This document shows positions 5,803 through 7,510 of a stretch of DNA of 7,510 bases, in pieces (position 1 is the stretch's first letter; each line of letters begins with the position of its first letter). The translations under genes were made by a program, and so were the position numbers. The DNA comes from Verrucomicrobiota bacterium (GTDB lineage Bacteria; Verrucomicrobiota; Verrucomicrobiia; Opitutales; Opitutaceae). The stretch spans positions 1 through 7,510 of the forward strand of contig JAEXPQ010000030.1 in NCBI GenBank assembly GCA_023446735.1, in the 5' to 3' direction. The notes below the pieces were generated by a model. It was not told the DNA's origin. It ran no database searches and worked only from the letters and a program-made list of their open reading frames with translations.

Positions 5803-6645
5803 TCACGCCGCGGCGGCGAGGATCGCGTCGGCCTTGTCGAGGCTGGCGTCGACCTCCGTGAGGATCTCGGGCAACTCGCGCTCGTCGATGCCCAGCGCCG
5901 CCCACACTTCGGCCGCGCTGGTCTCCGGGCGGTAGGCGGTGCCGTTGTGCACCGCGTGCAGGTTGCAGACAAAATCCGCGAGGTAGATCATCTGCGCCGC
6001 CGGATCGCCCTCGCCCGCCGGATCGTGGTGCGCCGCCGTCGCCTGCACCAGCATCTCGGGCAAATGCCAACGCTCGAGCAAGCGCGCGCCGACGTCGGCG
6101 TGGTCGGTGTCGATCATCTCGCGCTCGACCGCGAACAGCGGCCGCCCGCTCTCGTGCGCGTTCGCCAAAATCCGCCCGTAACCCACCCCGAGCGCACGGT
6201 CGAGCACGAGCATCCCGATGTCGTGCAACAGCCCCGCGGCATGGAGTTCGGTCGGCGAGATCGAGACCTTCGTCGCCCGCCGTTGCAGGATCTGGGTCGC
6301 CTGCGCGACCGCCAGGCAATGCCGCCAATACTGACGGTGGGAAAACTGCATGGGCCGCAGCGTCCGCATCAACGACAGCGCGTAGGTGACATCGCGCACG
6401 CCATCGATCCCGATGCGCACCACGGCCTCGGCGATGGATTTGATGCCCTTGCCCCGGTAGTAGACGGAGTTGGCCAGTCGCAGCACGCGCGCCGAGACGG
6501 TGGCATCCAGCATGGCCACCTCGGCGAGTTGCTCGGCCATCACCCACTCGGTCCGCAGCAGTTGCGACAGCTTCAGCACCACCTCCGGAGCGGCCGGAAA
6601 CCCGACGGAGTCGAGTTGCTGGATGTATTCTTCGCTGCTGCTCAT
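5803..6645 (-). CDS. HDOD domain signalling protein
   Basis: From the ATG at 6645-6643 the product is 280 residues, almost entirely one HDOD (PF08668) domain. The N-terminal part has the family hallmarks FPAAPEVVLKLSQLL (16-30), LDATVSARVLRLANSVYY (46-63), then IKSIAEAVVRIGIDGVRDV (68-86). The HD-like core has a His in QYWRHCLAVA (H109), LLHDIG (H141, D142), DTDHADVGARLLERWHLPE (H182), AAHHDP (H206, H207) and IYLADFVCN (D224). These positions correspond to the metal ligands of HD/HD-GYP phosphohydrolases. HDOD proteins are cytoplasmic and usually act as signalling or regulatory modules (motility, stress, c-di-GMP-linked); catalytic activity is generally not shown. No receiver, GGDEF or other partner domain is fused. 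The frame is open to 6753, but the extra residues (Arg/Cys/Trp-rich) look non-coding. Instead of a Shine-Dalgarno the start is preceded by CCTCCTTCCCCG. It is convergent with DUF1343 and divergent from hrpA. Confidence 0.88.
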   Translation of the reverse strand: MSSSEEYIQQLDSVGFPAAPEVVLKLSQLLRTEWVMAEQLAEVAMLDATVSARVLRLANSVYYRGKGIKSIAEAVVRIGIDGVRDVTYALSLMRTLRPMQFSHRQYWRHCLAVAQATQILQRRATKVSISPTELHAAGLLHDIGMLVLDRALGVGYGRILANAHESGRPLFAVEREMIDTDHADVGARLLERWHLPEMLVQATAAHHDPAGEGDPAAQMIYLADFVCNLHAVHNGTAYRPETSAAEVWAALGIDERELPEILTEVDASLDKADAILAAAA

Positions 6646-6953
6646 CGGGGAAGGAGGCGCTATGATCGGTGTTCTACCCCAAAACCAAAGCACGCGATGG
6701 TAACAGTGTCGTGAAACCCGTCGCCGGCAACGCCGCTCCCCATCCGAAAGCAAACCACCGCAGAGACCAACGCCGGCCGGATCGTGCGGCCGTGGCTTCC
6801 GAAAGCACGTTCATGCGACTCCCGTTCCCCAGGTCGTGAAGCGTGCCGATTCGTTCCCGTGAGGAAGCCCGGACGGCCGCGCAACCCGCGCCACCCCCCG
6901 CGTTTCGCGCTTCCCCGGCGGCCCGCTTTGCGGGACAACGTTCCCTCGACTTC
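6646..6953. other. 308-base divergent gap upstream of HDOD and hrpA genes
   Basis: It should contain promoters for both flanking genes, but I could not assign a convincing -35/-10 pair on either strand. It holds an AAGGAGG followed by a 13-codon ORF on the plus strand. It also holds repeated short words: TCCGAAAGCA at 6743-6752 and 6798-6807, AAAGCACG at 6687-6694 and 6802-6809, GTCGTGAA at 6708-6715 and 6833-6840. A small hairpin CCCGC-TTT-GCGGG lies at 6922-6934, just before the hrpA ATG. The last 111 bases (from 6843) are also open in the hrpA frame from a GTG, so part may be coding. No tRNA or other recognisable RNA was seen. Confidence 0.4.
6662..6703 (+). other. Possible 13-codon leader ORF with Shine-Dalgarno (doubtful)
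   Basis: The ATG at 6662 is preceded by AAGGAGG at 6651-6657, four bases away, and encodes MIGVLPQNQSTRW before TAA. It lies upstream of hrpA on the same strand, so it could be a leader peptide. The peptide has no run of regulatory codons, the spacing is shorter than ideal, and a transcript covering it would have to start inside or at the edge of the HDOD gene. Chance is the most likely explanation. Confidence 0.15.
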
Positions 6954-7510
6954 ATGGACCACGCGCCGCACCAACGCCGCCACGAACCGCCCGCCTGGCG
7001 GCTCGAGTTCCCGCCGGAGCTGCCGATCACGGCACGCCGCGAGGAGATCGTGCGCGCGATCCGCGACCACCCGGTCGTGATCCTCTCGGGCGAAACCGGC
7101 TCGGGCAAAACCACGCAGCTGCCGAAGTTCTGCCTTGAGGCCGGACGCGGGCGTCGCGGGCGCATCGCCTGCACGCAACCGCGCCGCGTCGCCGCGCTCT
7201 CCGTCTCGCGCCGCGTGGCCGAGGAGCTCGACGTGCCGTGGGGCCGCGAGGTGGGCTGCAAGATCCGTTTCAACGACCAGACCTCGCGCCAGACCGTCGT
7301 GAAGTTCCTCACCGACGGCATGCTGCTCGCCGAAGCCCAGGCCGACCGCGACCTGCGCGGCTACGACACGATCATCGTCGACGAAGCCCACGAGCGATCG
7401 CTCAACATCGATTTCCTCCTCGGCCACCTCAACCGCCTGCGCCACCGCCGGCCCGACCTGCGCATCGTCGTCACCTCCGCCACGATCGACACGCAGAAGT
7501 TCGCCGCGGC
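6954..7510 (+). CDS. hrpA: HrpA-type DEAH-box ATP-dependent RNA helicase, N-terminal part, cut by window edge
   Basis: The plus-strand frame from ATG 6954 is open to the window end, giving 185 residues of what should be a protein of roughly 1,300 or more. It shows the DEAH helicase core in order: Walker A GETGSGKTTQLPK (46-58), motif Ia TQPRRVAALSVSRRVAEEL (74-92), GCKIRFND (101-108), TDGMLLAEAQ (120-129), Walker B DEAHERSLNIDFLLG (143-157) and motif III SAT (175-177). These correspond closely to E. coli HrpA (for example RDHQVVIVAGETGSGKTTQL and DEAHERSLNIDFLLG). HrpA is an ATP-driven 3'-5' RNA helicase linked to mRNA processing and, in E. coli, rescue of stalled or collided ribosomes. The start is ambiguous: an in-frame GTG at 6843 with no stop between would add 37 Ala/Pro/Arg-rich residues, while ATG 6954 leaves only about 45 residues before Walker A, fewer than in E. 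coli. Neither start has a Shine-Dalgarno. Confidence 0.92.
   Translation, partial: MDHAPHQRRHEPPAWRLEFPPELPITARREEIVRAIRDHPVVILSGETGSGKTTQLPKFCLEAGRGRRGRIACTQPRRVAALSVSRRVAEELDVPWGREVGCKIRFNDQTSRQTVVKFLTDGMLLAEAQADRDLRGYDTIIVDEAHERSLNIDFLLGHLNRLRHRRPDLRIVVTSATIDTQKFAA

Noticed and set aside
4262..6547. 761-codon open frame on the minus strand running through the DUF1343 and HDOD genes
   Set aside because: It is antisense to DUF1343 and out of frame with HDOD; its translation is Arg/Gly/Ala-rich with no family features. It is an open frame produced by high GC.
6646..6753. 36-residue N-terminal extension of the HDOD protein
   Set aside because: Arg/Cys/Trp-rich sequence with no family similarity; the internal MSSSEEY start gives the normal HDOD length.
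1..7510. CRISPR array, tRNA/rRNA gene, transposase or inverted-repeat ends of a mobile element
   Set aside because: No regularly spaced repeats, no cloverleaf with GGTTCGA-type arm and no transposase motifs were seen on either strand.

Overview
The window is high-GC bacterial chromosome packed with housekeeping genes. The codon positions are strongly GC-rich, almost no start has a Shine-Dalgarno sequence, and the protein types would suit Verrucomicrobiota (Opitutaceae-like). That placement is inferred from style and gene content, not from a marker gene comparison. I see no RNA gene, insertion sequence, prophage, CRISPR array or defence/biosynthetic cluster.

Layout. (1) The left end, read on the minus strand, holds a TorF-type outer-membrane porin (259-969), a strong hairpin terminator (196-229), a candidate promoter with a perfect TTGACA box (119-148) and the first 33 codons of ribosomal protein L13 (rplM, running off the left edge). 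(2) Diverging from the porin on the plus strand are a DUF423 small membrane protein (1126-1524), a class II CCA-adding/poly(A) polymerase-type nucleotidyltransferase with an HD domain (1572-3017, GTG start) and a type-1 glycerate kinase (3030-4205). They are closely spaced (47 and 12 bases) and look like one transcription unit. (3) After a 182-base gap comes a DUF1343/NamZ-family protein (4388-5731), probably an exported or lipid-anchored peptidoglycan enzyme, in which several family signature motifs are replaced. (4) A compact hairpin (5733-5751) closes that gene and faces an HDOD-domain signalling protein on the minus strand (5803-6645). (5) A 308-base divergent gap separates the HDOD gene from the start of an HrpA-type DEAH-box RNA helicase (6954 to the right edge, truncated by the window).

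Function. Three genes concern RNA and translation (L13, tRNA CCA-end synthesis, RNA helicase), two concern the cell envelope (porin, NamZ-like), one carbon metabolism (glycerate to phosphoglycerate) and one signalling (HDOD). They do not form one pathway. The points most worth a second look are the divergent active-site region of the NamZ-like protein, the general absence of Shine-Dalgarno sites, the one good Shine-Dalgarno placed on the opposite strand of the HDOD leader, and the full set of HD-type metal ligands in the HDOD protein. I did not find a convincing new multi-gene system.
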